DNA from: Tsukamurella conjunctivitidis
Lineage (GTDB): Bacteria > Actinomycetota > Actinomycetes > Mycobacteriales > Mycobacteriaceae
Direction: 5' to 3'
DNA: 64,000 nucleotides
Assembly: GCF_007858475.1 (NCBI RefSeq)
Contig: NZ_VIGX01000013.1
Span: 1 to 64,000, forward strand
In this document: piece after piece, positions 35,605-44,356 of the stretch
Layout: each line of letters opens with the position of its first letter
How positions within the stretch are numbered: the first letter of the stretch is position 1
Program-made: the position numbers and the translations under genes
The notes under the pieces: generated by a model
What the model saw: the letters and a program-made list of their open reading frames with translations, nothing else
What the model was told of the DNA's origin: nothing
Databases searched by the model: none

Positions 35605-37128
35605 ATGACCGTTTACGCACGTCCCGGCGCGGCCGGCTCGCTCATGAGCTACCAGTCCCGCTACGACAACCTGATCGGCGGCGAGTGGGTCGCGCCGGTC
35701 AAGGGCCAGTACTTCGAGAACCCGTCGCCCGTGACGGGGCAGACCTTCTGCGAGGTGGCCCGGTCCACCGCGGAGGACATCGAGCTGGCGCTCGACGCCG
35801 CCCACGCCGCGGCCCCCGCCTGGGGCAAGACCTCCCCTACGGTCCGCGCGAACATCCTGAACAAGATGGCCGACCGGATGGAGACCAATCTCGAGGCCAT
35901 CGCGGTCGCCGAGTCCTGGGAGAACGGCAAGCCGGTCCGCGAGACCCTCAACGCCGACATCCCGCTGGCGATCGACCACTTCCGCTACTTCGCCTCGTGC
36001 CTGCGCGCGCAGGAGGGCTCGCTCTCGGAGATCGACGAGAACACCGTCGCCTATCACTTCCACGAGCCGCTGGGCGTCGTCGGCCAGATCATCCCCTGGA
36101 ACTTCCCGATCCTGATGGCCGTCTGGAAGCTGGCGCCGGCGCTGGCCGCGGGCAACGCGATCGTGCTCAAGCCCGCCGAGCAGACCCCGGTCTCGGTGCT
36201 CTACCTGTTCTCGCTCATCGGCGACCTGCTGCCCCCGGGCGTGGTGAACATCGTCAACGGCTTCGGCCTCGAAGCGGGCAAGCCGCTCGCCTCGTCGAAG
36301 CGCATCCGCAAGATCGCCTTCACGGGTGAAACCACGACGGGCAAGCTGATCGCCGGCTACGCCGCCGACAACCTGATCCCGGTCACCCTGGAGCTGGGCG
36401 GCAAGAGCCCGAACGTCTTCTTCAAGGACGTCATGGCCGCGAACGACGACTACCAGGACAAGGCCCTCGAGGGCTTCACGATGTTCGCGCTGAACCAGGG
36501 CGAGGTGTGCACCTGCCCGTCGCGCGCCCTGCTGGAGAAGCCGATCTTCGACGAGTTCCTCGAGCTCGGTTCCATCCGAACCAAGTCGATCATCCAGGGC
36601 GATCCGCTGGACACCGACACGATGATCGGCGCGCAGGCGTCGAAGGAGCAGCTGGAGAAGATCCTCTCCTACATCGACATCGGCAAGAACGAGGGCGCGA
36701 CGCTGGTCACCGGCGGCGAGGCGGCCGACCTGGGCGGCGACCTGTCCGGCGGCTACTACATGCAGCCCACGATCTTCTCGGGCGACAACAGCATGCGGAT
36801 CTTCCAGGAGGAGATCTTCGGCCCGGTCCTCGCAGTGACGTCCTTCGACGGTTACGACAACGCGATGGAGATCGCCAACGACACCCGCTACGGCCTCGGC
36901 GCCGGCGTCTGGTCGCGCAACGGCGACGTCGCCTACCGTGCGGGCCGCGACATCCAGGCGGGCCGCGTGTGGACGAACACCTACCACCAGTACCCCGCGC
37001 ACGCGGCGTTCGGCGGTTACAAGGACTCGGGCATCGGCCGTGAGAACCACAAGATGATGCTCGATCACTACCAGCAGACCAAGAACCTGCTGGTCTCGTA
37101 CGCGCCGGGCGCGCAGGGCTTCTTCTGA
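35605..37128 (+). CDS. NAD-dependent aldehyde dehydrogenase (acetaldehyde dehydrogenase type)
   Basis: 507-aa ALDH close to ExaC/AcoD enzymes. Landmarks: [29 protein letters not shown], catalytic Glu in [11 protein letters not shown] (about 262), catalytic Cys in [11 protein letters not shown] (about 302), and [13 protein letters not shown]. Start at [13 protein letters not shown] after CTCTGGAGGTCC. Control by the adjacent GAF regulator is inferred. DUF779 partners of such enzymes usually sit next door; here one is at 39305. Confidence 0.92.
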   Translation: MTVYARPGAAGSLMSYQSRYDNLIGGEWVAPVKGQYFENPSPVTGQTFCEVARSTAEDIELALDAAHAAAPAWGKTSPTVRANILNKMADRMETNLEAIAVAESWENGKPVRETLNADIPLAIDHFRYFASCLRAQEGSLSEIDENTVAYHFHEPLGVVGQIIPWNFPILMAVWKLAPALAAGNAIVLKPAEQTPVSVLYLFSLIGDLLPPGVVNIVNGFGLEAGKPLASSKRIRKIAFTGETTTGKLIAGYAADNLIPVTLELGGKSPNVFFKDVMAANDDYQDKALEGFTMFALNQGEVCTCPSRALLEKPIFDEFLELGSIRTKSIIQGDPLDTDTMIGAQASKEQLEKILSYIDIGKNEGATLVTGGEAADLGGDLSGGYYMQPTIFSGDNSMRIFQEEIFGPVLAVTSFDGYDNAMEIANDTRYGLGAGVWSRNGDVAYRAGRDIQAGRVWTNTYHQYPAHAAFGGYKDSGIGRENHKMMLDHYQQTKNLLVSYAPGAQGFF

Positions 37129-37162
37129 TCCCGTCCCCGGACCGCACCTGGTGAGGGTGTCC

Positions 37163-37195
37163 GCGGCGCCGTTCCCGATCCGGGGGCGGCGCCGC
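37163..37195 (+). terminator. Terminator hairpin after the aldehyde dehydrogenase gene
   Basis: GCGGCGCCG (37163) pairs with CGGCGCCGC (37187), with a further short CCCG/CGGG pairing inside the loop. No U-tract. Confidence 0.5.
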
Positions 37196-37199
37196 TCGC

Positions 37200-37365
37200 G
37201 TGTCCGGGCGTTCCCGCCCGGCGGTCGCGCGTCAACAGCGGCACCTCGGCGTGGGCGGCAGTGACCCCGACGACGGCATCGCAGATCGTCCCGCCGCGAA
37301 CACCGTTCTCGCCGAGTCGCGCCACGAACGCTCGCATGCCCACGCTGCCCGACACGGTGTACGAG
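37200..37365 (-). pseudogene. VapC-like PIN-domain toxin remnant
   Basis: The minus strand reads HSYTV, then a gap relative to the family, then MRAFVARLGENGVRGGTICD and AVVGVTAAHAEVPLLTRDRR. This matches the last third of VapC toxins (GGAxYDAL, tAA, LLTRDRRA) including one catalytic Asp. The N-terminal two thirds with the first acidic residues are missing, the end runs into unrelated sequence, and no antitoxin is seen. Confidence 0.5.
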
Positions 37366-37369
37366 TGAA

Positions 37370-38101
37370 TCAGTCCACCGGAATGGTGGTGGTGCCGAGC
37401 AGGTCCCCCAACTGCCACGGATCGAGTCCGTTGGCGGCGTTCATGTCGCACCGCACGCGGCCGTAGCCCTCGGGCAGCCCGTTGCCGTAGCCGCTGCCGT
37501 CGGTGTACTGGTGGATCGCGAAGCGACGCCCCAGCTCCGGCGCGCGCGAGAAGTCGGGCAGTGCGCCGTACGAGGGCACGACGAAGGGCATCTCGGGGAG
37601 GGTCGGCCAGATCCCGATGTCGTTGGGGTTGAGGTAGCCGATGCAGCGGGTGGGGCGAGGGTCGGCGCCGCCGCCGCGCCACTCGGAGGCGCCCCGGGTG
37701 AAGCCGTTGAAGGCGTCCGAGTGGTCGCCGACGATCTGCCCGCCCCAGGATTCCGCGTCCGCCATCGTCACCACGTCGGCGCGATCCTCGCCTTGCATCT
37801 CCACGTGCACGGCGAGGCTCTCCTCCCAGTTCGGCCGCACCACGGCGTAGACGATCGCGCCGACCAGGCGCCCGTCGTCGAGCATGCGCCGCACCGTGTC
37901 CCAGTTCTCGGCGAACCGACGGTCGCGGTAGGTGCCGTCGTTGGAGCGAATGGCGACCCACCGGTACGGGTACTTCTCGGGCAGCGGCGGCTGCCATTCC
38001 GAGACGTCCGCGTACAGCGTGTCGCTCTGCAGCCGCGCGGCGCGCGCCCGCCTCAGTCGCTTCCTCACGGTGCCCACGCTACCCCGTGAGCACCCGGTCA
38101 T
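37370..38101 (-). CDS. GH25-like lysozyme/lysin-type muramidase
   Basis: About 243 aa. Begins (after a basic N-terminus) LQSDTLYADVSEWQPPLPEK, the DVSxWQ start of GH25 hydrolases; also the acidic VTMADAESWGG and IHQYTDGSGYG near the end. It resembles the GH25-type domain of mycobacteriophage LysA. No signal peptide is obvious. The start is uncertain: ATG 38101, or GTG 38077 or 38068 in frame. Could be a domesticated phage lysin or a cell-wall remodelling enzyme. Confidence 0.72.
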   Translation of the reverse strand: MTGCSRGSVGTVRKRLRRARAARLQSDTLYADVSEWQPPLPEKYPYRWVAIRSNDGTYRDRRFAENWDTVRRMLDDGRLVGAIVYAVVRPNWEESLAVHVEMQGEDRADVVTMADAESWGGQIVGDHSDAFNGFTRGASEWRGGGADPRPTRCIGYLNPNDIGIWPTLPEMPFVVPSYGALPDFSRAPELGRRFAIHQYTDGSGYGNGLPEGYGRVRCDMNAANGLDPWQLGDLLGTTTIPVD

Positions 38102-38162
38102 GAGGTGCGCTTTACCCGGTCTTGGGTTGCCCGAACGACTTTCGCGCGGGCATTCTGGTCGG

Positions 38163-38873
38163 ATGAACTCCCTCACCGGCCGCGGCCGGGCCCTGCTCGC
38201 CGCCGCGGCCGCGCTCCTCGTCGGCGTCGTCGTCCTCGGTCTGCTCGTCGGCTGGAAGCCGGTCACCGACGCCGACGGCGAGGTGCTGGAGGAGATGGTC
38301 GAGCATCGCGACGCCGCCGCCACGTCCGTGATGACCCTGCTCACGGACGTCTTCTCACCCGGCGGCACGATCGCCCTCGGGCTCGTGGCGGCGGCGCTCC
38401 TGGCGTGGCGACGGTCCGCCTCCGCCGCGCTCTTCGTGCTCAGCTCGACGGCGTTCGCCTCGGCGGCGACCCTGGCACTGAAGTACGTCTTCGCTCGGCA
38501 GCGTCCCCCGGTCGTCGATCACCTGGTCAACGAGACGGATTACGGCTTCCCGTCCGGCCACGTCACCGGCACGACCGCGCTGCTCCTCGCGGCGACGGTG
38601 GCGGTCACCGCCGGGTGGTCGGCGCGACGGCGTCTGCTCGCCCTGTTCGTTCCCGCGGTCGTCATCGGCGCGGTCGCGGCGAGCCGCCTCTACCTCGGCG
38701 TGCACTGGTTCTCGGACACCGCGGCGGGCTTCGCGGTCGGCCTCGCCGGGCTGGCGGTGGGCCTGGCGCTGCTGCCACCCGACTCCTGGGCGCGCGGCGA
38801 CCGACGGATCGCGGATCTGGTCAGCCGCGGTCGCGTTCCGCGAACACGTCCCGCGCGACCAGCGTCGCGTTGA
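38163..38873 (+). CDS. PAP2-family membrane phosphatase
   Basis: 236-aa integral membrane phosphatase. The three catalytic motifs are present: KYVFARQRPP, GFPSGHVTGTTA and SRLYLGVHWFSD. About six helices. Likely acts on lipid phosphates such as undecaprenyl pyrophosphate or phosphatidate at the outer face. Divergent from the GH25-like gene; its 3' end overlaps the CMD gene by 53 bp. Confidence 0.88.
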   Translation: MNSLTGRGRALLAAAAALLVGVVVLGLLVGWKPVTDADGEVLEEMVEHRDAAATSVMTLLTDVFSPGGTIALGLVAAALLAWRRSASAALFVLSSTAFASAATLALKYVFARQRPPVVDHLVNETDYGFPSGHVTGTTALLLAATVAVTAGWSARRRLLALFVPAVVIGAVAASRLYLGVHWFSDTAAGFAVGLAGLAVGLALLPPDSWARGDRRIADLVSRGRVPRTRPARPASR

Positions 38874-39228
38874 TCGCCCGGGGAAAGCCCGCGTAGAGCG
38901 CGGAGTGCAGGAAGATCTCGGTGATCTCCTCGCGCGTGATCCCCACGTTGAGCGAGGTGTTGATGTGCACGCGCAGTTGCGGATCCGTGCCCAGCGCGGT
39001 GAGGATGCCCAGCGTCACCAGCTGTCGGCTGCGCGGGTCCAGACCGGGCCGCGCGTAGATCTCCCCGAAACCCCACGCCGCGATGTGGTGCGCGAGCGCG
39101 GGGCTCACCTCCGCCAGGCCGTCGATCACGGTGCGGGCGTCCTCGCCGTCGATGCCGGCCAGCACCTCGAGACCGGCCTCGCGCCGCTCGATCGCCGCTT
39201 CGCTGTCGATGTCGTACTGCTCGGGCAC
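38821..39228 (-). CDS. Carboxymuconolactone decarboxylase family protein
   Basis: 135-aa all-helical protein like gamma-carboxymuconolactone decarboxylase. YARPGLDPRSRQLVTLGILT and HINTSLNVGITREEITEIFL are family hallmarks; there is no CxxC, so it is not an AhpD peroxidase. Start GTG 39228 chosen for GGAGGGGC upstream; an earlier in-frame GTG at 39267 is possible. No protocatechuate genes lie nearby, so the substrate is unclear. Confidence 0.85.
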   Translation of the reverse strand: MPEQYDIDSEAAIERREAGLEVLAGIDGEDARTVIDGLAEVSPALAHHIAAWGFGEIYARPGLDPRSRQLVTLGILTALGTDPQLRVHINTSLNVGITREEITEIFLHSALYAGFPRAINATLVARDVFAERDRG

Positions 39229-39304
39229 GCGCCCCTCCGTCCGCGGCTCGTCGTTCGCAAGCCTCACGACTGACGGTAACCCGGCCCGGACGACCGCGCG
39301 CGGC

Positions 39305-39682
39305 TCAGCTCCTGGGCACAGGGCAGGCGGCACCGTCGGCGCCGACGATCCGCACCCGCGAGACGAAACGCTTCCCCGTCGAACCCTCCAGGGAGAAGCC
39401 CGCGGCACGCCCGGGCTCGAGGTCCAGGATCAGCACGCTGTTCTCCCACACCCGCGCTTCTCCGTCGGAGACCCACACCGGAACCGCCCGTCCGTCCTCC
39501 AGGTCGACGGTGCCCAGCCGCACGTTCGCGTCGCCCACGCGGAATTCGTCGACGGCGAAACACATCGGGGCGGAACCGTCGCAGCAGCCGCCGCTCTGGT
39601 GGATCAGGAGCGCGCCGTTGCCGTCCCACAGCTCCCGCAGCATCTCCCGTGCCGCGGGAGTCGATTCGACCCGCTCGTCCAT
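39305..39682 (-). CDS. DUF779 family protein
   Basis: 125-aa protein, MDERVESTPAAREMLRELWD, with the conserved LLIHQSGGCCDGSAPMCF and a late cysteine. The family is usually encoded beside ExaC-type aldehyde dehydrogenases; the one here is 2.2 kb away. GGGAGTGGGC precedes the ATG. Function unknown. Confidence 0.85.
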   Translation of the reverse strand: MDERVESTPAAREMLRELWDGNGALLIHQSGGCCDGSAPMCFAVDEFRVGDANVRLGTVDLEDGRAVPVWVSDGEARVWENSVLILDLEPGRAAGFSLEGSTGKRFVSRVRIVGADGAACPVPRS

Positions 39683-39782
39683 GCCCACTCCCTTCGCCTC
39701 CCTCGACGGTAACGCAGCGACACCACGCTGAGGCCGGGTCCGGCGGATCACCCGCGTGCGCAGCCCTTTCCGCCGTGCGCCG

Positions 39783-41363
39783 TCAGCTTCCGTGTGCACC
39801 CGCCCGCCGGCCGGAGAAGACGCAATCGGCGAGCGAGAGACCACTGACGTAGGAATCGGAGCAGATGCCGACCGCCGCGCGGCCGGCGGCGAACAGACCC
39901 GGCACCGGCGCACCGTCGGGCCGGAGCACGGCCCCGGTCTCCTCGTCGACGACGAGCCCCCCGAGAGTGAGCATCGGCATGGGGTATGTGGTCCGGGCGC
40001 GGAAGGAGATGTCGAGCAGCGTGAACGGGCCGGCACCGATCGGCCGGCGGACCGCGTCGGGCTTGCCGAACGGGTCGGGTACGCCGTCTTCGATGGCGCG
40101 ATTGTGCGCGTCGACGGTGCTCTGCAGCGCAGCGGGATCGACGCCCGCCCGCGTGGCTACCTCGTCGAGCGTGGCGCCCCGGGTGGCGCCGAGCCGCAGT
40201 AGCCGCTCGGTCTGCAGGCGCTGGAACCAGGTGGACTGCTGGGGGATCTGCCTGCGCGCCTCGGCGAGGAGCGGTGCGTCCACGAGGAGCCAGCCGCGGT
40301 GGTCGGGGCGGGTCGCGAGGGCGTCGCCGAGCGCGGCGCCGTAGCGGGACTCGTCGATCATGCGGCGGCCGTCGCTCCCCACGGCGAGGCCCGCGAAGAA
40401 GGCGCTCGGCGGGCCGATGAACCGCCAGTTGGAGATGTGGTCCATCTTGTCGACGGCGGCGCCGGCCTTGCACCCCATCGTGATTCCGCTGCCGTCGTCG
40501 GCGGCGGTACCCAGCGGCAGGCCCTCGTCCCAGGGGAAGTCGGGCCGGTGCGCGGCGACCATGGCGCGGTTCGCGATGAAGCCGCCGGTCGTGATGATCA
40601 CCGACGAGGTCGCGCGGATGCGGATGGTGCGGCCGTGGCGGCGCTCGAGGCGGTCCAGGAGCGCCTGTAGAACGGATCGGAATCCCTGGTGGTAGACGCC
40701 GGGCTTCGCGGAGAGCTTCGTGAGCGCGGCGAACCGGCGCAGCACGGCGGGCGGCGCACCGTCGAGCGTGACGGCCTCGACGCCGACGACGCGGCCCTCC
40801 TCCAGGACGAGATCGGTGACGCGCGTGCCGGTCCGAACCCGCACACCCGCCCGCGCGGCCGACGCCGCGAGGGGCCGGTAGAAGGCCTTGCCCGAGACCC
40901 CCGGGCCGTGGGCGCGGTGCCCGCGCTGGCGGGGGACGGCGCGGTCGGGGAAGGAGTTCTCGCTCCCCGAGTAGTAGAGGTAGTAGTCGTCGGTGGGGTA
41001 CGAGGTCTTGTACGGGCACGACGACGGATCGAAGGGCACGCCGTGCCCCGTGAGCCAGTCGATCATGGCGGGCGAGCCCGCGCAGAAGCTGCGGAGCGTG
41101 GCCTCGGAGACGACCTCGCCCACCTCGCCCCGCAGGTAGGCGTACATGGTGTCGACGGTGTCCTCGACCCCGGCCGCACGTTGCACCCAGGTGCCGCCCC
41201 CGGCGTAGACGATGCCGCCGGACAGGTCCGTCGCGCCGCCGCCCAGATAGCGGTCCAGCGCCAGCACGTCCGCGCCGGCTTCGCGCGCCGCCAGCGCGGC
41301 CACGACGCCGGCGCCGCCGTAGCCGACCACCACCACCTCAGCCGACAGATCCCACTCACTCAT
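39783..41363 (-). CDS. FAD-dependent oxidoreductase, KstD/fumarate-reductase type
   Basis: 526-aa flavoprotein (FAD_binding_2). GxGxxG motif VVVVGYGGAGVVAALAAREA at residues 10-29; ATDLSGGIVYAGGG; SSVIITTGGFIANR; the C-terminal FAD contact PVPGLFAAGRAAVGICSDSY. The layout is that of 3-ketosteroid dehydrogenases and relatives. The KstD catalytic Tyr residues cannot be assigned by eye, so steroid specificity is unproven. Confidence 0.82.
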   Translation of the reverse strand: MSEWDLSAEVVVVGYGGAGVVAALAAREAGADVLALDRYLGGGATDLSGGIVYAGGGTWVQRAAGVEDTVDTMYAYLRGEVGEVVSEATLRSFCAGSPAMIDWLTGHGVPFDPSSCPYKTSYPTDDYYLYYSGSENSFPDRAVPRQRGHRAHGPGVSGKAFYRPLAASAARAGVRVRTGTRVTDLVLEEGRVVGVEAVTLDGAPPAVLRRFAALTKLSAKPGVYHQGFRSVLQALLDRLERRHGRTIRIRATSSVIITTGGFIANRAMVAAHRPDFPWDEGLPLGTAADDGSGITMGCKAGAAVDKMDHISNWRFIGPPSAFFAGLAVGSDGRRMIDESRYGAALGDALATRPDHRGWLLVDAPLLAEARRQIPQQSTWFQRLQTERLLRLGATRGATLDEVATRAGVDPAALQSTVDAHNRAIEDGVPDPFGKPDAVRRPIGAGPFTLLDISFRARTTYPMPMLTLGGLVVDEETGAVLRPDGAPVPGLFAAGRAAVGICSDSYVSGLSLADCVFSGRRAGAHGS

Positions 41364-41566
41364 GCACCAGCCACCGTCCCGCGTCGATTTCTAGAACACG
41401 TTACAGAACCGGGGCCGGAATTCTCGGCGATGCGGCTCGACCCGTATGCACCGGCCTCGAACCTTGATACGCTCGAATCGGTTGATCGACACAGCCCCGA
41501 GTTCGCGTTTCCCCGCCCGTGCGGCCAGGTAGGCCCACGCCGAAACGCACCACCCACGGGAGCCGT

Positions 41567-41995
41567 ATGAGTTCACCAATTTCCGGGTCGACCGCATCCC
41601 CCACCTCCGCCCGTGCTCACCGGGTCGCCGTGCAGCGCGGTACCTCGACGTCGCCGGCGATACTCTCCGTCACCGGATTCATCGACGCCTCGAACACCCG
41701 CGAGGTCGCCCGCAGCGTGCAGTGCCAGTTCAATCAGCGCAACGACATCGTGATCGACCTGTCGCAGCTCCACTTCATCGGCCTCGGCGCACTGTGGATC
41801 GTCATCGGACTGCCGCAGATCGCGTTCTCCCGGGATCTGTGCTGCGCCGTCGTCGCGGGCCGCCGCGTCGATCACCTCCTCGACCGCGTCAACGACGGTC
41901 GCCCGCCGTGGGTCTTCGGCGACCTCCCGCGGGCGTGTGACGCGGTACTGACCGGCGGACACCACCACCTGTCGATGTCCCGGGCGAGCGCATGA
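41567..41995 (+). CDS. STAS-domain protein (anti-sigma factor antagonist-like)
   Basis: 142-aa protein. After a Ser/Thr-rich start, ILSVTGFIDASNTREVARSV and DIVIDLSQLHFIGLGALWIV match the STAS fold; the phosphorylatable Ser of SpoIIAA-type proteins (usually D-S) is replaced by IGLG, so classic kinase control looks lost. GGGAG precedes the ATG. Coupled by an ATGA overlap to the next gene. Confidence 0.75.
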   Translation: MSSPISGSTASPTSARAHRVAVQRGTSTSPAILSVTGFIDASNTREVARSVQCQFNQRNDIVIDLSQLHFIGLGALWIVIGLPQIAFSRDLCCAVVAGRRVDHLLDRVNDGRPPWVFGDLPRACDAVLTGGHHHLSMSRASA

Positions 41996-42192
41996 TCGGC
42001 CTCGGTACGCACGTCGTCATCGATGTCGGCGCGGGCCGACGGGTCGGTTGTCGGGTCGCGGCGATCCGGCACGCGCCGTTCAGCTACGTCGAACTCGAAC
42101 CCCTCGACGGCGGGGCCCGGCGGACGATGCCCCTGCGGGTCGTCGAGGCACTCCTGCTGGCGCAGGGGCCGAGTACGCCGCGCTCCGCGTAG
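41992..42192 (+). CDS. Small unknown protein (66 aa), coupled to the STAS gene
   Basis: MIGLGTHVVIDVGAGRRVGC opens a small beta-rich protein (SH3-like by pattern: VIDVGAGRRVGCRVAAIRHA, FSYVELEPLDG). Its ATG overlaps the STAS stop. Family not recognised. Confidence 0.6.
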   Translation: MIGLGTHVVIDVGAGRRVGCRVAAIRHAPFSYVELEPLDGGARRTMPLRVVEALLLAQGPSTPRSA

Positions 42193-42234
42193 GACCGCCG
42201 TGCAGCGAGGACCGGCGTGTGCCCGGAAACGAAT

Positions 42235-42268
42235 CAGGTCCGGTTTCCATCGCTGGAAACCGGACCTG
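42235..42268 (-). terminator. Terminator hairpin after tRNA-Arg(ACG)
   Basis: Perfect 15-bp stem (42235-42249 with 42254-42268), TCGC loop, directly past the tRNA 3' end. Confidence 0.75.
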
Positions 42269-42275
42269 ACCTCTG

Positions 42276-42348
42276 TGCGCCCGAAGGGATTCGAACCCCT
42301 GACCTTCTGATCCGTAGTCAGATGCTCTATCCACTGAGCTACGGGCGC
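42276..42348 (-). tRNA. tRNA-Arg (anticodon ACG)
   Basis: Acceptor GCGCCCG / CGGGCGC, D-arm with AGCTCAGTGGATAGAGC, anticodon stem-loop TCTGA-CTACGGA-TCAGA, T-loop GGTTCGAATCC. CCA is not encoded. Substrate of TadA, encoded 13.5 kb away. Confidence 0.96.
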
Positions 42349-42386
42349 ATACCCATATTCAATTCTCGCCGGCCCGAAGACCGACG

Positions 42387-42478
42387 TGGCGGAGGCGAGA
42401 GGATTTGAACCTCCGGTCCGGTGTTGGCCGGACAACTCATTAGCAGTGAGTCCCATTCGGCCGCTCTGGCACGCCTCC
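42387..42478 (-). tRNA. tRNA-Ser (anticodon GCT)
   Basis: Type II tRNA: acceptor GGAGGCG / CGCCTCC, anticodon stem-loop ACTCA-CTGCTAA-TGAGT, long variable arm, T-loop GGTTCAAATCC; CCA encoded (42389-42387). It lies upstream of tRNA-Arg on the same strand, so the two may be cotranscribed. Confidence 0.95.
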
Positions 42479-42611
42479 AAATCGGACGCGATGCGCGAGC
42501 GATCCTTACGGGTCACGCGCAACCGCCGAGCAGCTACTTTACACAACCTCCCCGCAACCCACAAAACAGCAGGTCAGTCCCCATCGGGGCCCGCGCGGGC
42601 GATCAGGGCGA

Positions 42612-43208
42612 TCAGATCGGCTCGGGCGTCAGGACGTCCTCCCACGTGAGGTCGACGCGCACGTCCGCGTCGCCGATCATCCTCCGCACGACGTCCTCCG
42701 CCAGCGCGCGCAGTCGGTCGCCACCGTCGAGCAGCGACCGCGATCGTCCGTCCGCACCGACGGCCACGAGGTGGACGTGCACGGCGGTCAGCCGGGCGCC
42801 CGCGAGATCCAGAGCCACGTCCGCGACCGCCGCCGCCTCGGCGGCGGCGGCATCCGAGAGCGCCGCGGTGACGGCCTTGGAGAGCGCGAGCTCGGTGACC
42901 GCGATCCCCGGCCGCACCGTCTCGATCGCGCGGGAGCGACGGGGCAGTCCCGACACCTGGAGCGCGACGGCGGCACGCAGCCGCTCGACGGCGTCGGCAC
43001 CCCAGCGGGGGTCGACCTCGGGCGCCGCCGACCCGGGTCCGGCCAGCCCTGCGAGCCGACGTGTCGCGTCGGCTATCCAATCGGTGGCCTGCGCCGGTTC
43101 GGCGTGGCCACTCTCCACTCGCCTGAAACTCATCGCTCCCCCAGTGTGACCACGTCGCGTTGGATTGCACAACGTTCCCGCTTCCGCGGGCCGCGTCGGA
43201 TCGCTCAT
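42612..43208 (-). CDS. Unknown protein coupled to the ECF sigma factor
   Basis: 198-aa Ala-rich soluble protein starting MSDPTRPAEAGTLCNPTRRG at an ATGA overlap with the sigma gene (an internal ATG at MSFRRVESG is possible). It sits where an anti-sigma factor would be, but has no transmembrane helix and no HxxxCxxC. The part from ELALSKAVTAALSDAAAAE through ARLTAVHVHLVAVG to VRVDLTWEDVL loosely follows the Asp23/Gls24 pattern of the divergent operon. No firm family. Confidence 0.65.
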   Translation of the reverse strand: MSDPTRPAEAGTLCNPTRRGHTGGAMSFRRVESGHAEPAQATDWIADATRRLAGLAGPGSAAPEVDPRWGADAVERLRAAVALQVSGLPRRSRAIETVRPGIAVTELALSKAVTAALSDAAAAEAAAVADVALDLAGARLTAVHVHLVAVGADGRSRSLLDGGDRLRALAEDVVRRMIGDADVRVDLTWEDVLTPEPI

Positions 43209-43765
43209 GGCCAGTACTCCCCCAGCGCGTCGGCGAGGCGCTGCCGCGTCCGCTGCAGGTGCCCGCGCACCGATCCCTCGGTGGTCCGCAGGACGCCGGC
43301 GATCTCGGCGACCGAGAGTCCGTCGACCTCCCGGAGCCACCACGCCGCACGGGCCGGGTACGGCAGCCGAGCGAGCTCCCTCCCGAGCGCGTCGAGGAAG
43401 TCCCGGTCGGTCGCCTTCTCCACGGGCCCGGGCCCGCTCGCCACGGCCTCGTCCACGACCTCCGAATCGACGACCGGCGCGCGACGACGCAGCACGTCAG
43501 CGGTCTTCCGGGCCGCGATCGAGAACAGCCAGGTCCGCAGGCTCGACCGGTAGGCGAAATTCGGGAGCGCCTTCCAGGCCGCGATGAGCGACTCCTGCAC
43601 GATGTCGTCGCAATCGCTGCGTTCGGGCATGGTCCGCGCGACGAAGCGGTGCAGCGCGGGCGCGTGGCGCTGCACGAGCACGTCGAAGGCCGCGGCGTCA
43701 CCCCTCTGGGCGCGCCGGGTCAGGGTCTCGTCGGACAGCGACGGCAGCAGCTCCGAGTCGAACAA
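43205..43765 (-). CDS. ECF-type RNA polymerase sigma factor
   Basis: About 186 aa. Sigma2: RAQRGDAAAFDVLVQRHAPA, DCDDIVQESLIAAWKALPNF and RTWLFSIAARKTADVLRRR. Sigma4: LPYPARAAWWLREVDGLSVA then TEGSVRGHLQRTRQRLADAL. The TTG at 43765 is preceded by AGGAGG at good spacing; a GTG at 43792 gives nine more residues but has no ribosome site. Divergent from the Asp23 operon, which it probably controls. Confidence 0.85.
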   Translation of the reverse strand: MFDSELLPSLSDETLTRRAQRGDAAAFDVLVQRHAPALHRFVARTMPERSDCDDIVQESLIAAWKALPNFAYRSSLRTWLFSIAARKTADVLRRRAPVVDSEVVDEAVASGPGPVEKATDRDFLDALGRELARLPYPARAAWWLREVDGLSVAEIAGVLRTTEGSVRGHLQRTRQRLADALGEYWP

Positions 43766-43837
43766 CCACCCTCCTGATGTGAGATGGGTCACAATCGCGT
43801 GCCGATCTCCGAGAGCCGGCGACTCACCTAGTGTGCC

Positions 43838-43862
43838 GGAACGGATCCCGGTACATCAGTCG
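43838..43862 (+). promoter_or_regulatory. Candidate ECF promoter of the Asp23 operon
   Basis: GGAAC (43838-43842), 16 nt, GTCG (43859-43862), resembling ECF promoters (GGAAC -35 and a GTY-type -10). A housekeeping-like TAGTGT at 43829 is an alternative. Confidence 0.45.
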
Positions 43863-43879
43863 ACACAAGGAGACGGAAG

Positions 43880-44356
43880 ATGACCTCGACCACCACCAAG
43901 CCCTCCGCAGCGGCCACCGACGAGCCGACGGCCGGCAAGCCGGGCTCCGCGGTCTCCACTCAGGTCGGTCGCGGCAGCACGAGCATCGCCGACATCGTCG
44001 TGTCCAAGATCGCCGGCATCGCGGCGCGCGAGGTCGACGGCGTGTACGACCTCGGCGGCCAGGCCGCCCGCGTGGTCGGCCGCATTCGTGAGACCCTCCC
44101 CGGCGCGCCCGATCTGACGCAGGGCGTCACCGTCGAGGTGGGCGAGAAGCAGGCGGCCGTGGATGTGGCGATCGTCGCCGAGTACGGTGTCGCGATCCAC
44201 GATCTCGCCGCGGGTATCCGCAGCAACGTCATCGACGCCGTCGAGACGATGACCGGCCTCGAAGTGACCGAGGTCAACGTCACCGTCCACGACGTCCACT
44301 TCGCCGACGACGACGAGGCCGCCGAGGAGACCTCGACCGAGCCGCGAGTCCAGTGA
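43880..44356 (+). CDS. Asp23/Gls24 family envelope stress protein
   Basis: 158-aa protein, first of a tightly packed operon. The Asp23 domain (about 30-142) has IVVSKIAGIAAREVDGVYDL, VDVAIVAEYGVAIHDLAAGI and MTGLEVTEVNVTVHDVHF. In Firmicutes Asp23 is membrane-tethered by AmaP, which is also encoded in this operon. AAGGAGA precedes the ATG. Confidence 0.9.
   Translation: MTSTTTKPSAAATDEPTAGKPGSAVSTQVGRGSTSIADIVVSKIAGIAAREVDGVYDLGGQAARVVGRIRETLPGAPDLTQGVTVEVGEKQAAVDVAIVAEYGVAIHDLAAGIRSNVIDAVETMTGLEVTEVNVTVHDVHFADDDEAAEETSTEPRVQ

Noticed and set aside
37129-37466. Plus-strand small frame at 37200-37466
   Set aside because: It is antisense to the VapC remnant and the GH25-like gene and has no ribosome site or known pattern.
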